NCBI GenBank assembly: GCA_903862655.1
Contig: CAIOZA010000058.1
Location: 1-55,985 of the forward strand
DNA length: 55,985 nucleotides
Direction of reading: 5' to 3'
Source: an uncultured Ignavibacteria bacterium
GTDB taxonomy: Bacteria; Bacteroidota; Ignavibacteria; Kapaibacteriales; UBA2268
Made by a program: the position numbers and the translations under genes. The notes under the pieces were generated by a model. That model was not told where the DNA came from and ran no database searches. It was given only the letters and a program-made list of their open reading frames with translations. This document shows positions 44,972 to 54,591 of the stretch, one piece after another. The first letter of the stretch is position 1, and every line of letters begins with the position of its first letter.

Positions 44972-45505
44972 ATGAAAATTCGTTTAACTCTTATCGCCAT
45001 TGCCTTTGCTCTATTGGCGGCTTCGTGCGCTCCAACAATGAAGTTTGACCAAACCTGCATGACCTGCATCAAATCGCAGAGATTCTCGTGTCAGGGCGAC
45101 AATTGCCCCAAGACTTTTATGTCCGGTGAGAATTGCTTGGTTACTATCGTTGAAACGGGCGAGAACATATTCCTGAATCCAATACTTCTCGAAGAGAAGA
45201 TAACTCCTGTATCCGGTATTCCTGTCGCAATAGCTAAGCTCGACGGTAAGTACTACGTTACCGGCAACTATTTCACAAAATTATGGATTCTTACTCCAAA
45301 AGTTCCAAATGAGGCTAAGTACTCATCGATACTTCTTCCATTGGAATCTGTCAAAATCTCTGACCCAGTGTTCGATTTCCAAATATTAAGTCCGGGCAAT
45401 AACAAGCTTCGTTTGACAGCCGGAAATTACGACGGCAAAATATATGTGCTTACAGATGACGACAAATGGACTTTATTTACCGAAGGAAAGGCTGGTGGAG
45501 AATAA
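44972..45505 (+). CDS. Small lipoprotein of unknown function
   Basis: The 177-residue protein has a lipoprotein signal ending AASC (cysteine 19). A cysteine-rich stretch follows (TCMTCIKSQRFSCQGDNC, about residues 29-46), then a mostly beta-rich domain. I recognise no family. The TAA stop overlaps the ATG of the next gene by one base (TAATG), so both proteins are made together and may form a membrane pair. Confidence 0.7.
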   Translation: MKIRLTLIAIAFALLAASCAPTMKFDQTCMTCIKSQRFSCQGDNCPKTFMSGENCLVTIVETGENIFLNPILLEEKITPVSGIPVAIAKLDGKYYVTGNYFTKLWILTPKVPNEAKYSSILLPLESVKISDPVFDFQILSPGNNKLRLTAGNYDGKIYVLTDDDKWTLFTEGKAGGE

Positions 45506-46500
45506 TGAAAACAATATATATAATCACAGCGTTACTCGTAGTAACATTCTTATTTGTTGGTTCAGCCACCGCCCAGAATGATATTCAAAGCTGGCAGGCT
45601 AAGGTTAATCAGATTACATCCAAGCAGGCAGAAGAACTTACGGCATCTGACGTCGATTTTCTCAAATCAATCTCCGGGATGAATTCATCACGTTTTGGCG
45701 AAATGTATCAGAAAATTGTGGATGACAAAAAAGGAGACGCAAAAAAGAAAATTGCCGAGTATAATGTATGGAAGAGCCAGAAAGAGCACGTAAAGACTCT
45801 ATCGACCGATCTGTCATCTGAACAGGAAAAGACGAAACAACAGGAAGAAGTTATCACCGCTCAGGCTGATACTATCGTTACTCAGAAGATGACAATCTCG
45901 CAGATGACTCAGGAAATGGCTAAGCTAAAAAAAGAAATCCAACGCTTCAACAAGCTGAACAGTAAGCTACGTGACGAAAAAGCCAATCTGCAGACAATTT
46001 TGGATGCTAATCAGGAAATTGTCCGCCGAATGAGAACCCTCTACAGCCGCAACAATGAAATGATGAACAATACACCCTCGGAGCTTAGAGCTGACCTTGA
46101 GAATACGGAATGTGAGCTTGGAGAGATCCTCAAGCAGAACTTTCTGCTCACAATCGACAGGTTGAAGAAGGACACTCCTATGCTAGATTCACTCAGAAAA
46201 TTCTATGTTGACAATAAGCGGTATCCGGAACAGATTCAAAAATACATTACCGATGGCGAAGCACTCGCGAATAAGTTTGCGTCCAGTTCTGTGCCATGCA
46301 TCGGCAAGAATTCAACTGAGATAATACTTGCAATAAGCGAAATGAAAATGCTATTGGAAAACAAGGAATGCGGCTTTGGCTGCAAGACCGCTAAATTCAT
46401 TCAGGAGAACATTCTGATCGTTGTGTTAGTCTCATTAGGGGTACTTGGAATGCTAATATTCTTCGGATTAAGAAAGAAGAAACCGATAATTAAACCATAA
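45505..46500 (+). CDS. Coiled-coil protein with C-terminal membrane anchor
   Basis: The protein has a signal peptide (MKTIYIITALLVVTFLFVG), a long central coiled coil (about residues 95-180, rich in E, K and Q, for example SDLSSEQEKTKQQEEVI) and a C-terminal transmembrane helix (about 308-326) followed by RKKKP. The start is the ATG at 45505, with GGTGGAG 5 nt upstream, overlapping the lipoprotein stop by 1 nt. An upstream ATG at 45466 would precede the signal peptide by 13 residues and is rejected. This topology suits a periplasmic spacer or bridge between inner membrane and an outer partner, perhaps the lipoprotein. Confidence 0.75.
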   Translation: MKTIYIITALLVVTFLFVGSATAQNDIQSWQAKVNQITSKQAEELTASDVDFLKSISGMNSSRFGEMYQKIVDDKKGDAKKKIAEYNVWKSQKEHVKTLSTDLSSEQEKTKQQEEVITAQADTIVTQKMTISQMTQEMAKLKKEIQRFNKLNSKLRDEKANLQTILDANQEIVRRMRTLYSRNNEMMNNTPSELRADLENTECELGEILKQNFLLTIDRLKKDTPMLDSLRKFYVDNKRYPEQIQKYITDGEALANKFASSSVPCIGKNSTEIILAISEMKMLLENKECGFGCKTAKFIQENILIVVLVSLGVLGMLIFFGLRKKKPIIKP

Positions 46501-46524
46501 GTAAAAATAATTGAAAACAAAATC

Positions 46525-46553
46525 AGGCTGTCTCAGAAGACAGCCTTTTTTTG
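46525..46553 (+). terminator. Terminator of the lipoprotein/coiled-coil operon
   Basis: AGGCTGTCT pairs with AGACAGCCT and is followed by seven T. Confidence 0.9.
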
Positions 46554-46559
46554 TGTCTC

Positions 46560-46624
46560 TTCCCCGGAGCAGGGTTGGTTTTTTCTTTATAAACCAATCA
46601 ATAATACTTTAAAGTGAACGAAAG
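46560..46624. repeat. Degenerate MITE-like repeat, copy 4
   Basis: CCCCGGAGCAGGGTTGGTTT and a later TTTAAAGTGAACGAA resemble the ends of the other MITE-like copies, but the internal hairpins are missing. It lies between the terminator and manC. Confidence 0.5.
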
Positions 46625-46659
46625 ATAAGCTAAATAGTCATTATGGAGCACGTCATAAT

Positions 46660-47787
46660 CTAAAGCCATTTATCGCCATTGTTTGATCGAATCAGTTCGA
46701 CGCATTTTTTTACATCCTGCACTCGGGACTTGGGCGTAACCAGCACTGCATCGTCAGTTACAACGATCACGAAATCTTCTAAACCAATAGCAGAAACAAT
46801 AATATTTGAATTAGAGGACTGATTGACGATTGTTGTGTTCTTAACATTATGCAATGCACTTTGTCCCTGCACAATGTTTCCATTTTCATCAGCTTGTTTG
46901 ATTCTATCGAGTGAATCCCACGATCCGATATCGTCCCAATCGAAAAGGGCACGAGCAACGACGACAGACTGAGCTTTCTCCATCAGCCCATAATCTATTG
47001 AAATATCGGGAAACGCTGCGTAAATGCCATCTACGGCTTTTAGAGCAGTACTGTGAACTACGCCTGTCTGTGAAATTAGACTTTCAGTCATGGTCTCAAT
47101 TTGATTCCCAACTTCCGGAAGACATTTAATAAGATTATCGCAGAATGTATCCAATCTCCAGAAGAACATACCGCTGTTCCAGAGGAAAGCCCCGCTCTCG
47201 GCGTATCTTTTGGCTTTTTCCAGTTCCGGTTTCTCATGAAACTTGAGAACAGGCTTGATTTCGGGTGACTTAGAAGAAGAATCAAAATTTTCAGATACTT
47301 CGATGTATCCATAACCTGTTTCAGGTCTGGAGGGTGGAATTCCAATTGTTCCAAGTGCATTCTGACTTTCCACATAGTTCAACGCAGAATCAACTGTTGC
47401 GATAAAGCCATCAACAGGTCTGATCGACTGATCTGCGGTTAACACAGCAATGCTGATTTCTTCAGGTTTATATTCGTTTGAATATTTAGCCTTGATGAAC
47501 GCAGCGGCTAAAGCCAGGCATGGTGCAGTATTTCTCTTGTAGGGTTCTGCAAAGACATTTTCCCGTGGCAGCATTGGAAGTGCTTCTCTTATCGGTTCGA
47601 GCAGTACTTCGCTGGTAATGATAAATATATCCTGCGGCGCAATAAGAGGGGAGATTCTTTCGATCGACTGCTCCAGCATTGTCTTGTCAGTTTCAAGATT
47701 TAATAATTGTTTTGGCTTAGTTTTGCGGCTAAGGGGCCAGAATCTTTCGCCTGAACCGCCTGCCATGATTATTGCTGTTCTTTTCAT
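46660..47787 (-). CDS. manC: Mannose-1-phosphate guanylyltransferase
   Basis: The 375-residue protein starts with the sugar nucleotidyltransferase signature IIMAGGSGERFWPLSRKTKP, and contains FAEPYKRNTAPCLALA, ETGYGYIE and FLWNSGMFFWR. It makes GDP-mannose from GTP and mannose-1-phosphate for polysaccharides and glycans. The length corresponds to the single-domain form without a fused isomerase. It lies 8 nt downstream of the GAF-domain gene on the same strand, so they form an operon. Confidence 0.92.
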   Translation of the reverse strand: MKRTAIIMAGGSGERFWPLSRKTKPKQLLNLETDKTMLEQSIERISPLIAPQDIFIITSEVLLEPIREALPMLPRENVFAEPYKRNTAPCLALAAAFIKAKYSNEYKPEEISIAVLTADQSIRPVDGFIATVDSALNYVESQNALGTIGIPPSRPETGYGYIEVSENFDSSSKSPEIKPVLKFHEKPELEKAKRYAESGAFLWNSGMFFWRLDTFCDNLIKCLPEVGNQIETMTESLISQTGVVHSTALKAVDGIYAAFPDISIDYGLMEKAQSVVVARALFDWDDIGSWDSLDRIKQADENGNIVQGQSALHNVKNTTIVNQSSNSNIIVSAIGLEDFVIVVTDDAVLVTPKSRVQDVKKCVELIRSNNGDKWL

Positions 47788-47795
47788 TTCTATTC

Positions 47796-50270
47796 TTACT
47801 CAAATACTGTAACTTTGTTTGTTTTCTCCATTGACATCTGGAGAACTGTATGGGTATTGTTGATCAGGGACTTAATTGAATCCTGCTTTGTAGCCTGAGC
47901 AAGACCAATACTGACTGTGACATAGTATCTCTTATTCTCTATCTCTATCGGTGATTTTGCAACATCTGCGCGGATTTTTTCTGCCCAGCGATGAGCTTCT
48001 CCGGCTGTTACGCCTGTCAGAACAATACCATAGGTATTGTCTGCAACTTTACCAAATGGATGATAAGACTTAATATATCTCTGGAACAGGTTTATAACGT
48101 GAGTATAGATGTTGTTCGCACGATCGGGGAACTTAGATGGATCGAATGAACCAGATTGATCAACAGTTAACAGGCACATCGTCAGATTAGTAGTTGTGTC
48201 GAGCGATTGCATCATTTCTTCTTCTAATCGCTTGTAGAATGCTCCCTGATTTAGCACACCACCAGTATCGACCATTGAGCTGTGCTGTAGCATTTGCATA
48301 TATACATAATGTTCGATGAATGTTCCGGCATGTTCGCCAAGCATTTCAAGTATTTTCAGATCATAACTTGTGATGTTTGATTGACTCTTACCTACAACGA
48401 ACAGAGCTCCATAGGTGCTGTTCAAGGACTTGAGGGGAACAGATGCAAAGAAACCACCTATGTGGCGAGTTTCTTTTGGATGATACATAAATCCTGATTC
48501 AGTGAAAGGAGAAAGAAACACTGTCTTGCCCGAAGCAACACATTCACCAACAAATGTGTTTTTCAATTTAATTTCTTTGCCGATTAGTTGATTGTCTGAA
48601 TCATTTTTGGAAACAATAGCAGATATTTTCCAGGTTTCTGTCTCTTGATTGTAGCCGCAGACGCCGAGAGTCGTAAAATCGAAAATTTTGCCTGAGGCTT
48701 CGACAATAGATGTATAAATATCATCAAGTGATTGTCCCCGATCGGAGGCAAAATGTCTGAATGTGCTGATTGCTGCTAATGTTCTGGATGCCTGCTGTAG
48801 TTCGTATTTCTCAGTATAGGTGTTGACCAGTGTGCCTATCAGCTTTGTGAACTGACCAAGGAACCCAACGATGAATGCATCGTAAGCATCTGGCGATGTG
48901 GAATCTGCACAAAGAATACCAATTACAGTTTTGTTATAGAAAACAGGTACTCCCACGAATGACCCTGTTCCAACCGAACGGGAGTAATATGGAATCAGGT
49001 CTGTTTCTGCAGCAGGATTGATTTCTGATAAAATTTCAGGTTTAAGATTAGTAACTATCTGGCTCACAACATCGTTCCTGATGGGAAGCTTATGCTTGGA
49101 AGTTATTGCTTCGGGTACATCGGTTTCGAATGCCTGAAGAATCAATTCCTGCTTTTCCAGATTGACTAACAAGAATGCGGCTGTACGAGTGTTAGTAATG
49201 GATCGGATAATTTTAAGCACACGATTGAGGAAAAACTCAAACTCCTTGCGTGGCTCCTGTCCTGGTACCTGCTCGGTTTCTATTATTGCCGATAGAGGTA
49301 CATCTATTTTCTTTGCTGTGAAATTTTCCTTTGGCTTAGCTGGTGGCTCAATCGCAGGTGCTGATGCCTGTTGAGATTCCTGTTTTGCTACAAGCGGCAA
49401 TTCTTTTTCGATCTCTGATTCTGCAGGCTTTTTAATCTCAATAACCAGTTCTTTTCTCTGCACTGGAGCTGATTCTTCCTCATCGAATTCTAGCTCTACG
49501 CTTTCGGTTTCAGGTGCCTTAGTATCCTCACCGAACAAAGTTTCCTTTGTGAATTCGGGCTTTACTTCAGGTTCCGTTTGAACTATTGGAATTTCAACTT
49601 TCGCAACTGGTTCTTCGTCGTCAAGTTTAAATGGCTTAACAACCTGAGCATCCTGAGATGCCTTTATTCTTCCAACTATTCTGATACCGGATGAATCATC
49701 CTCAAATTCGTAGGAATCCGGCAAATCAATGGTTGGTTTTATTTCTGCCACCTGGGCAAACTTAACTTCAGTTTTGGGTACGGCAGGAGGCTCATTTTCA
49801 CCGCGTTGTCTTTTGTCTATAACTTTGAAGCCTTCGCCGGGAGCTGTTTCGTACTCTTTTGGTTTCTGAGATTTAGATTCAGGCTTTTTGCTGATTATCC
49901 TAATATCGTCCTGCGTCTTTTGAGGCGAACTGTCATCTTCATCGGTGATTGCTCCGCCATCTCCCTCGACAGAAAGTTTTTCGTAATCCTCGAACACCTG
50001 ACGCTTTGCACCACCATCCTTGATTATCTTAACTTTATACTGTGGGATGGGCTGCGAAGGAGTGAATCTGGTATCGACTATGTCGCGCAATCTTTGGGAA
50101 ATAAGCATCATCAGTGCTACTGAACCAAGAACTGCTACGCATACACCAATGAGTCTGATTGCTATTTCGTCGAGGAAAATTGCTATCAGCAATCCGATGA
50201 GAATCACTGCTATTGCTACGCTGTCGCTGGGTGCCAGCACTTTCTTAATGTCTATTTGTCTTCTCAGCAT
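47796..50270 (-). CDS. Membrane protein with GAF domains and a degenerate GGDEF domain
   Basis: The 824-residue protein has two N-terminal transmembrane segments (about 17-58), a long acidic, proline-rich linker (about 75-330), two GAF-type domains (about 340-485 and 500-665) and a C-terminal nucleotidyl-cyclase-fold domain. The GGDEF signature is replaced by VADNTYGIVL and the surrounding frame is kept (VTVSIGLAQAT), so cyclic di-GMP synthesis is unlikely. It may be a sensor or scaffold. It is in an operon with manC, which could place it in control of polysaccharide production, but that link is inference. Confidence 0.78.
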   Translation of the reverse strand: MLRRQIDIKKVLAPSDSVAIAVILIGLLIAIFLDEIAIRLIGVCVAVLGSVALMMLISQRLRDIVDTRFTPSQPIPQYKVKIIKDGGAKRQVFEDYEKLSVEGDGGAITDEDDSSPQKTQDDIRIISKKPESKSQKPKEYETAPGEGFKVIDKRQRGENEPPAVPKTEVKFAQVAEIKPTIDLPDSYEFEDDSSGIRIVGRIKASQDAQVVKPFKLDDEEPVAKVEIPIVQTEPEVKPEFTKETLFGEDTKAPETESVELEFDEEESAPVQRKELVIEIKKPAESEIEKELPLVAKQESQQASAPAIEPPAKPKENFTAKKIDVPLSAIIETEQVPGQEPRKEFEFFLNRVLKIIRSITNTRTAAFLLVNLEKQELILQAFETDVPEAITSKHKLPIRNDVVSQIVTNLKPEILSEINPAAETDLIPYYSRSVGTGSFVGVPVFYNKTVIGILCADSTSPDAYDAFIVGFLGQFTKLIGTLVNTYTEKYELQQASRTLAAISTFRHFASDRGQSLDDIYTSIVEASGKIFDFTTLGVCGYNQETETWKISAIVSKNDSDNQLIGKEIKLKNTFVGECVASGKTVFLSPFTESGFMYHPKETRHIGGFFASVPLKSLNSTYGALFVVGKSQSNITSYDLKILEMLGEHAGTFIEHYVYMQMLQHSSMVDTGGVLNQGAFYKRLEEEMMQSLDTTTNLTMCLLTVDQSGSFDPSKFPDRANNIYTHVINLFQRYIKSYHPFGKVADNTYGIVLTGVTAGEAHRWAEKIRADVAKSPIEIENKRYYVTVSIGLAQATKQDSIKSLINNTHTVLQMSMEKTNKVTVFE

Positions 50271-50660
50271 AGTGATTTCTTTATATATATTTTAATGTTT
50301 TGATTCGGAATCAAACTAGATGAGGCATGAGACAGCAAATATACACAAATAAAATGAAACAAGGTACACCAAAACTGACTTTAGGCGCACTCCTGCTATT
50401 TTTATGATATTTACGACTTAGTGAAACTTAATGACATCGACGCTTTGTATCGATTGTCACCCCCCATTTGCACATCTGTGATATGCTATTTAATACAATT
50501 AATTGACTTTTCAAAGCGGATTTTGAAAATGAGTGAAAAAAAGAAGGAGATGTCTGATTTTTCCCTACCTAAAATCAAAAGATAAAAAGTAATTGTTATT
50601 TAAGGATGAAAATTTTATCAATCTCAACCATAGGGTTAACCATATGGTTGATGATTCTTC
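50271..50660. other. 390-bp gap without a convincing gene
   Basis: The gap separates two leftward genes. It contains an inverted repeat CAACCATA/TATGGTTG (about 50626-50651) just past the stop of the upstream gene, possibly a weak terminator. An 18-codon frame at 50529 has no support. The promoter of the GAF-domain gene must lie near its left edge. Confidence 0.5.
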
Positions 50661-51740
50661 TCAAGGCGAAAATGTCAATTGTCTTATGTAATTGCCATCA
50701 AGATCAATCTCATGTAAATATGAAAATGTATCACCTGATTTGAACATTGATACAGCCAGCTTATTGTTGCTCGTAAAGACCGGGTGCAAGCCATACGAAA
50801 ACATGCAGAATTTCTCTTTGATGTTTATGATTTTTACAGGGACAGGCTGGACAGGATTCCGCATGAATTCCTCCACGTCAATAATCCATACTTCAGCGAG
50901 ACGCGAGGTTGAATCATACTGCTTGATTTTGTCATAAACATTGGCAGCTATGGCAAAATGCTTACCATCCGGGCTGAAGCTGGCAAAACCTATATCTACA
51001 TATTCTTTATTATCGAAAATCAGCTCTTTATCATTAATATAATATCTTGGCTTGAAAGATGAATCATGATTACCAAAATATTGATATTTCCAATCGCTAC
51101 TATATGTTATTAGACCTTTATATTCTTGTTCCAGTATTTCTTGTGTCATAGGGTTATAAGATGAATAATAACTTTCACCAAAATCATTGAGCTTATATCC
51201 AATCAAAAACCAATCATTTCCCATATATGATTTTCGCAACCAACCATCTAGTCTAATTGGAGATCCTGAACCAATTGGTAGAAAATTCTTGGGTGTTATA
51301 TCCTTATAATAAGCAATATTGATAGAACAAATAATTAAATGATAACCGCCAGGATATTTTTTCCCATCTCCAATGGTATCAACTCCTAACCTTGCTATAA
51401 CTACGAATTTCGAATTGTCATAAGGACACCAATGTATAATAGGTGCCACTCCTGCTAATGCTAATTTTGAATTTTTCGGGATGAGGGGGGTTATGTCAAA
51501 TAGAGAAATATTTAGAGTTCTAAGGTCAAGAATATTAGCTCCCACACCACCAACAGAACAAAATAATTTTGTACCGTCTGGTGACAACGCACTCGCGTAA
51601 TGCATTCCTATCGGCATTGCATTCGGGTCGGTGAATTGCAAGGGCAAAGGGCAATCTTTTGGAGTGATCACCGGTTGTTGTGGATTTTCTTTACAAGCAA
51701 ACAGAATGAATACCAGCAATATAAAAAGGATTTTTTTCAT
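50661..51740 (-). CDS. Lipoprotein with TolB/WD40-like beta-propeller
   Basis: The signal ends in LFAC (MKKILFILLVFILFAC; cysteine 16). I chose the ATG at 51740, since an in-frame ATG at 51794 adds 18 residues before the signal. The body has propeller-like pieces including YASALSPDGTKLFCSVGGVG, SFSPDGKHFAIAANVYDK and EIDLDGNYIRQLTF, as in TolB and WD40-like PD40 repeats. It is an envelope protein with an unknown partner. Confidence 0.75.
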   Translation of the reverse strand: MKKILFILLVFILFACKENPQQPVITPKDCPLPLQFTDPNAMPIGMHYASALSPDGTKLFCSVGGVGANILDLRTLNISLFDITPLIPKNSKLALAGVAPIIHWCPYDNSKFVVIARLGVDTIGDGKKYPGGYHLIICSINIAYYKDITPKNFLPIGSGSPIRLDGWLRKSYMGNDWFLIGYKLNDFGESYYSSYNPMTQEILEQEYKGLITYSSDWKYQYFGNHDSSFKPRYYINDKELIFDNKEYVDIGFASFSPDGKHFAIAANVYDKIKQYDSTSRLAEVWIIDVEEFMRNPVQPVPVKIINIKEKFCMFSYGLHPVFTSNNKLAVSMFKSGDTFSYLHEIDLDGNYIRQLTFSP

Positions 51741-51978
51741 TTTATTTTTATACTCAATAATGAAAATTTCATATTGATACATAAACAAACTCAATATTAT
51801 AAAGTAACTTATTAAAATTTATTGAATTTAAAAAGAGATTTCAGAATTTTGCAAAAAAAAATAAAACCACTAAAAAACTTTTACATCGTCTGTAACATTT
51901 CTTGCTCTGAAGGTATTTCTATATAATATTCTGACACTCCCTCGAAAATAATTTTTATTCAATATAGATTGTTTCGTT

Positions 51979-53505
51979 ATGGAAAGATACTTTACCTATA
52001 CAGAAAAAAGCCCTCTATTGAAGCGAACTCTCGATCTTATGGCAAAGGTCAAGGACATCGAATCAGCTAGTTCCATGCTGAGCTGGGATCAGGAAACTTA
52101 TATGCCTCCCGGGGCTGTCGAAGCCAGATCGCACCAGATTACAGCTCTTGAAGTTATCCAGCATCAATTCATGACCAGCACCGAAGCTCACGACATCGCA
52201 GAAAAAATCTCAACCAGAATCCCAAACGGAGACCCTAACGAAACTTCCATGTTCCGATTATTCATGAGGCGATATAATCGTGACGTCAAGCTACCTCAAT
52301 CATTCATAGAAGACTTTTCCAACGCAAAGACAGTCGCAATAGAATCATGGAAACATGCAAGGAAGGAGAGCAGGTTCTATCACTTCGAAAAAGATCTGGG
52401 GCGTCTGTTGGAACTCAAAATTCAGGAAGCAGAATATCTCGGATATTCCGACAACCGCTATGATGCTCTTCTGGATCAGTATGAACCCGGCATGACTGTG
52501 GCGAAGCTTCAGCCTATGTTTGACCATCTCAAAACTAAAACACTTGAATTATTTAAAAAAGTAGATATATATAAAGACAAGGTTACTGATGGTTTTATGA
52601 AGCAGAAGTTCCATTCCGAGGGACAAATTAAATTTGTAAAAATCATTTCAGAAAAAATGGCTTTCGATTTGTACTACGGTAGGATGGATGAATCTGTACA
52701 TCCATTTACTGTAGCTTTCTCGCCGAAGGACGTAAGAATCACTACCCGAGTAAATGACAAGGATATACGTACTTGTATCTATGCTTCCATTCACGAGCTT
52801 GGGCATGGACTTTATGAACAGGGCATTGATTATTCGCTTTACCGTACTTTTGCTAATGATGGAGCTTCCTTCGGGATGCACGAATCCCAATCTCTTCTCT
52901 GGGAAAACATGATAACCCGTTCACGAGAGTTCTTTGTGTGGAGCCTTCCTATACTTCAGTCAATCTATCCAGGAATGCTCAGCGACATCTATCCAACCGA
53001 TATCTACAAAGCTGTGAATGTGGTGAGACCATCGTTTATACGTCTCGAGGCTGATGAACTGACCTACAATCTGCATATAATTCTAAGATTTGAAATTGAG
53101 AATATGTTGTTGAATGGTCAGCTCAAAGTTAAGGAGATTCCTGATTACTGGAATGTGAAGATGAGAGAATTTCTTGGGATATATCCACCAAATGACACGA
53201 TGGGAGCTCTTCAGGATATTCACTGGTCGCACGGCGGATTTGGTTATTTCCCGACTTATACACTCGGCAAGATGTATGGTGCAATGATCTGGGAAACTAT
53301 GCATAAAGAAATTTCGAATTTGGGTGAATTGATATCGAAAGGAAATCTTAGTCCTCTCCGACACTGGCTCGGAGAAAAGATTCATCGTTACGGAAGTCTG
53401 CTGACTCCGCAGGAATTAATAAAAAATATAACCGGGAGTGAGCTCAACGAGCAGCCATTCCTGAATTATATCGAGACCAAATTGAAAGATATTTATTTCA
53501 ATTAA
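51979..53505 (+). CDS. M32 family carboxypeptidase (Taq carboxypeptidase type)
   Basis: The 508-residue zinc carboxypeptidase has HELGH at 272-276 (SIHELGHGLYEQG) and HES at 301-303 (GMHESQSLLWENM), which give the two histidines, the catalytic glutamate and the second-site glutamate E302. The N-terminal AKVKDIESASSMLSWDQET is also characteristic of the family. It removes C-terminal amino acids with broad preference in the cytoplasm. There is no signal peptide. Confidence 0.95.
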   Translation: MERYFTYTEKSPLLKRTLDLMAKVKDIESASSMLSWDQETYMPPGAVEARSHQITALEVIQHQFMTSTEAHDIAEKISTRIPNGDPNETSMFRLFMRRYNRDVKLPQSFIEDFSNAKTVAIESWKHARKESRFYHFEKDLGRLLELKIQEAEYLGYSDNRYDALLDQYEPGMTVAKLQPMFDHLKTKTLELFKKVDIYKDKVTDGFMKQKFHSEGQIKFVKIISEKMAFDLYYGRMDESVHPFTVAFSPKDVRITTRVNDKDIRTCIYASIHELGHGLYEQGIDYSLYRTFANDGASFGMHESQSLLWENMITRSREFFVWSLPILQSIYPGMLSDIYPTDIYKAVNVVRPSFIRLEADELTYNLHIILRFEIENMLLNGQLKVKEIPDYWNVKMREFLGIYPPNDTMGALQDIHWSHGGFGYFPTYTLGKMYGAMIWETMHKEISNLGELISKGNLSPLRHWLGEKIHRYGSLLTPQELIKNITGSELNEQPFLNYIETKLKDIYFN

Positions 53506-53758
53506 TAGTTCACCTATTCAAAAAAAATCCTGTAACCTCAACTTGTAGTGGCATATAATGAATTGCCGCTGCAAGGTAATACGTTTTAATTCTAACAACG
53601 ATTAGTAGGGTCAGGGTGAGCCCTGTCATTACTGATTTTCTGTGTTATCTAAAGTCTGATTAGGAGAACCTTCAAAATTATTTACTTTCTCAACGATAGT
53701 AATATCATACTCTGTTCGTCGTAACGCATGACAAAGAAATTAAACGAATAAATACGAT

Positions 53759-54181
53759 TTGAGTTTTTATAAGTACATATTTTATAGCTTTTACAATTAC
53801 TACCAGTTCGAAAAGGACGAGATTGGAAGGGTTTACTTTGTAGCCTTCCTGATGACATTAGTTGAAAGCTTCAACATATCTTCACTGCTGCTGCTAATCC
53901 GCGTAAATCAGCATTGGTTATACAGCAGTAAGCCTGTTAGTTTTATAGTGTTTATTCTGATAGCCGCAATCAACCTGCATATTTTTGTTAAGAACAGTGA
54001 ATATCAAAACATTCTAAAAGATAAAAGCTTTGAAGCTTCATATTCCAAATCTATTTTCGGAAGATTGCTTTATCTCTATTATATTACATCTCTGATTCTA
54101 CTTCTTGCCGGAGTATATCTCGATGCTACCAATGGAAGCTGGGTTCCACTTCAGCAATTTTTGAAAGGACTTGGATTTTGA
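53759..54181 (+). CDS. Small membrane protein, first gene of an M50 protease operon
   Basis: The 140-residue protein has about three hydrophobic segments. A TTG start at 53759 is the only plausible one in this frame before the first segment. No family is recognised. The stop overlaps the next gene's start by 4 nt, in the order small membrane protein, membrane protein with winged-helix-like tail, protease. The operon may form a membrane complex. Confidence 0.6.
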   Translation: MSFYKYIFYSFYNYYQFEKDEIGRVYFVAFLMTLVESFNISSLLLLIRVNQHWLYSSKPVSFIVFILIAAINLHIFVKNSEYQNILKDKSFEASYSKSIFGRLLYLYYITSLILLLAGVYLDATNGSWVPLQQFLKGLGF

Positions 54182-54591
54182 CCTGGTTGCTTTCAATATT
54201 CTCATCTATTCTATGGATAGTTTATTCTTTGTTCTTCTTGTCGACGAGTCTAAGCATTGTTACAACTAATGATTCAATTTTTTACTTCAAAGTTTTAATC
54301 TTTACTGCTGTGGTTTTTATGCTTGGAACCGGGATTTATATGTCCATATCTGCTCTAAAGCTCAGAAAGTGGATCAAGTACAGAATGATGAGAAAATCAT
54401 TATTAACTCTTCTATTACAAAGCAGAAATCAAGTACCACTTGCTTACTTTGCTGATTTGAATAGAGTCAAGCTCACATTTGCACAGAAATATATCGATTC
54501 AATTCTACACCATTTCAATGGAAAATTGGATATCGATATGAATGGAATAATTAGATACGAGAATATTTACACAAAAGGCAGAAGAAGATGA
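54178..54591 (+). CDS. Membrane protein with C-terminal winged-helix-like region
   Basis: The 137-residue protein begins with TTG overlapping the previous stop (TTGA). Two transmembrane segments (about 5-25 and 38-58) are followed by a cytoplasmic stretch with VPLAYFADLNRVKLTFAQKY and GKLDIDMNGIIRYEN, which looks like a compact winged-helix module. Such membrane-tethered modules occur next to regulated proteases, but no family name can be given. Its stop overlaps the protease start. Confidence 0.62.
   Translation: MTWLLSIFSSILWIVYSLFFLSTSLSIVTTNDSIFYFKVLIFTAVVFMLGTGIYMSISALKLRKWIKYRMMRKSLLTLLLQSRNQVPLAYFADLNRVKLTFAQKYIDSILHHFNGKLDIDMNGIIRYENIYTKGRRR

Noticed and set aside
50529-50585. 18-codon frame starting ATGAGTGAAAAAAAG
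   Set aside because: There is no convincing ribosome site, the composition is that of random A-rich sequence, and nothing supports it as a peptide gene.
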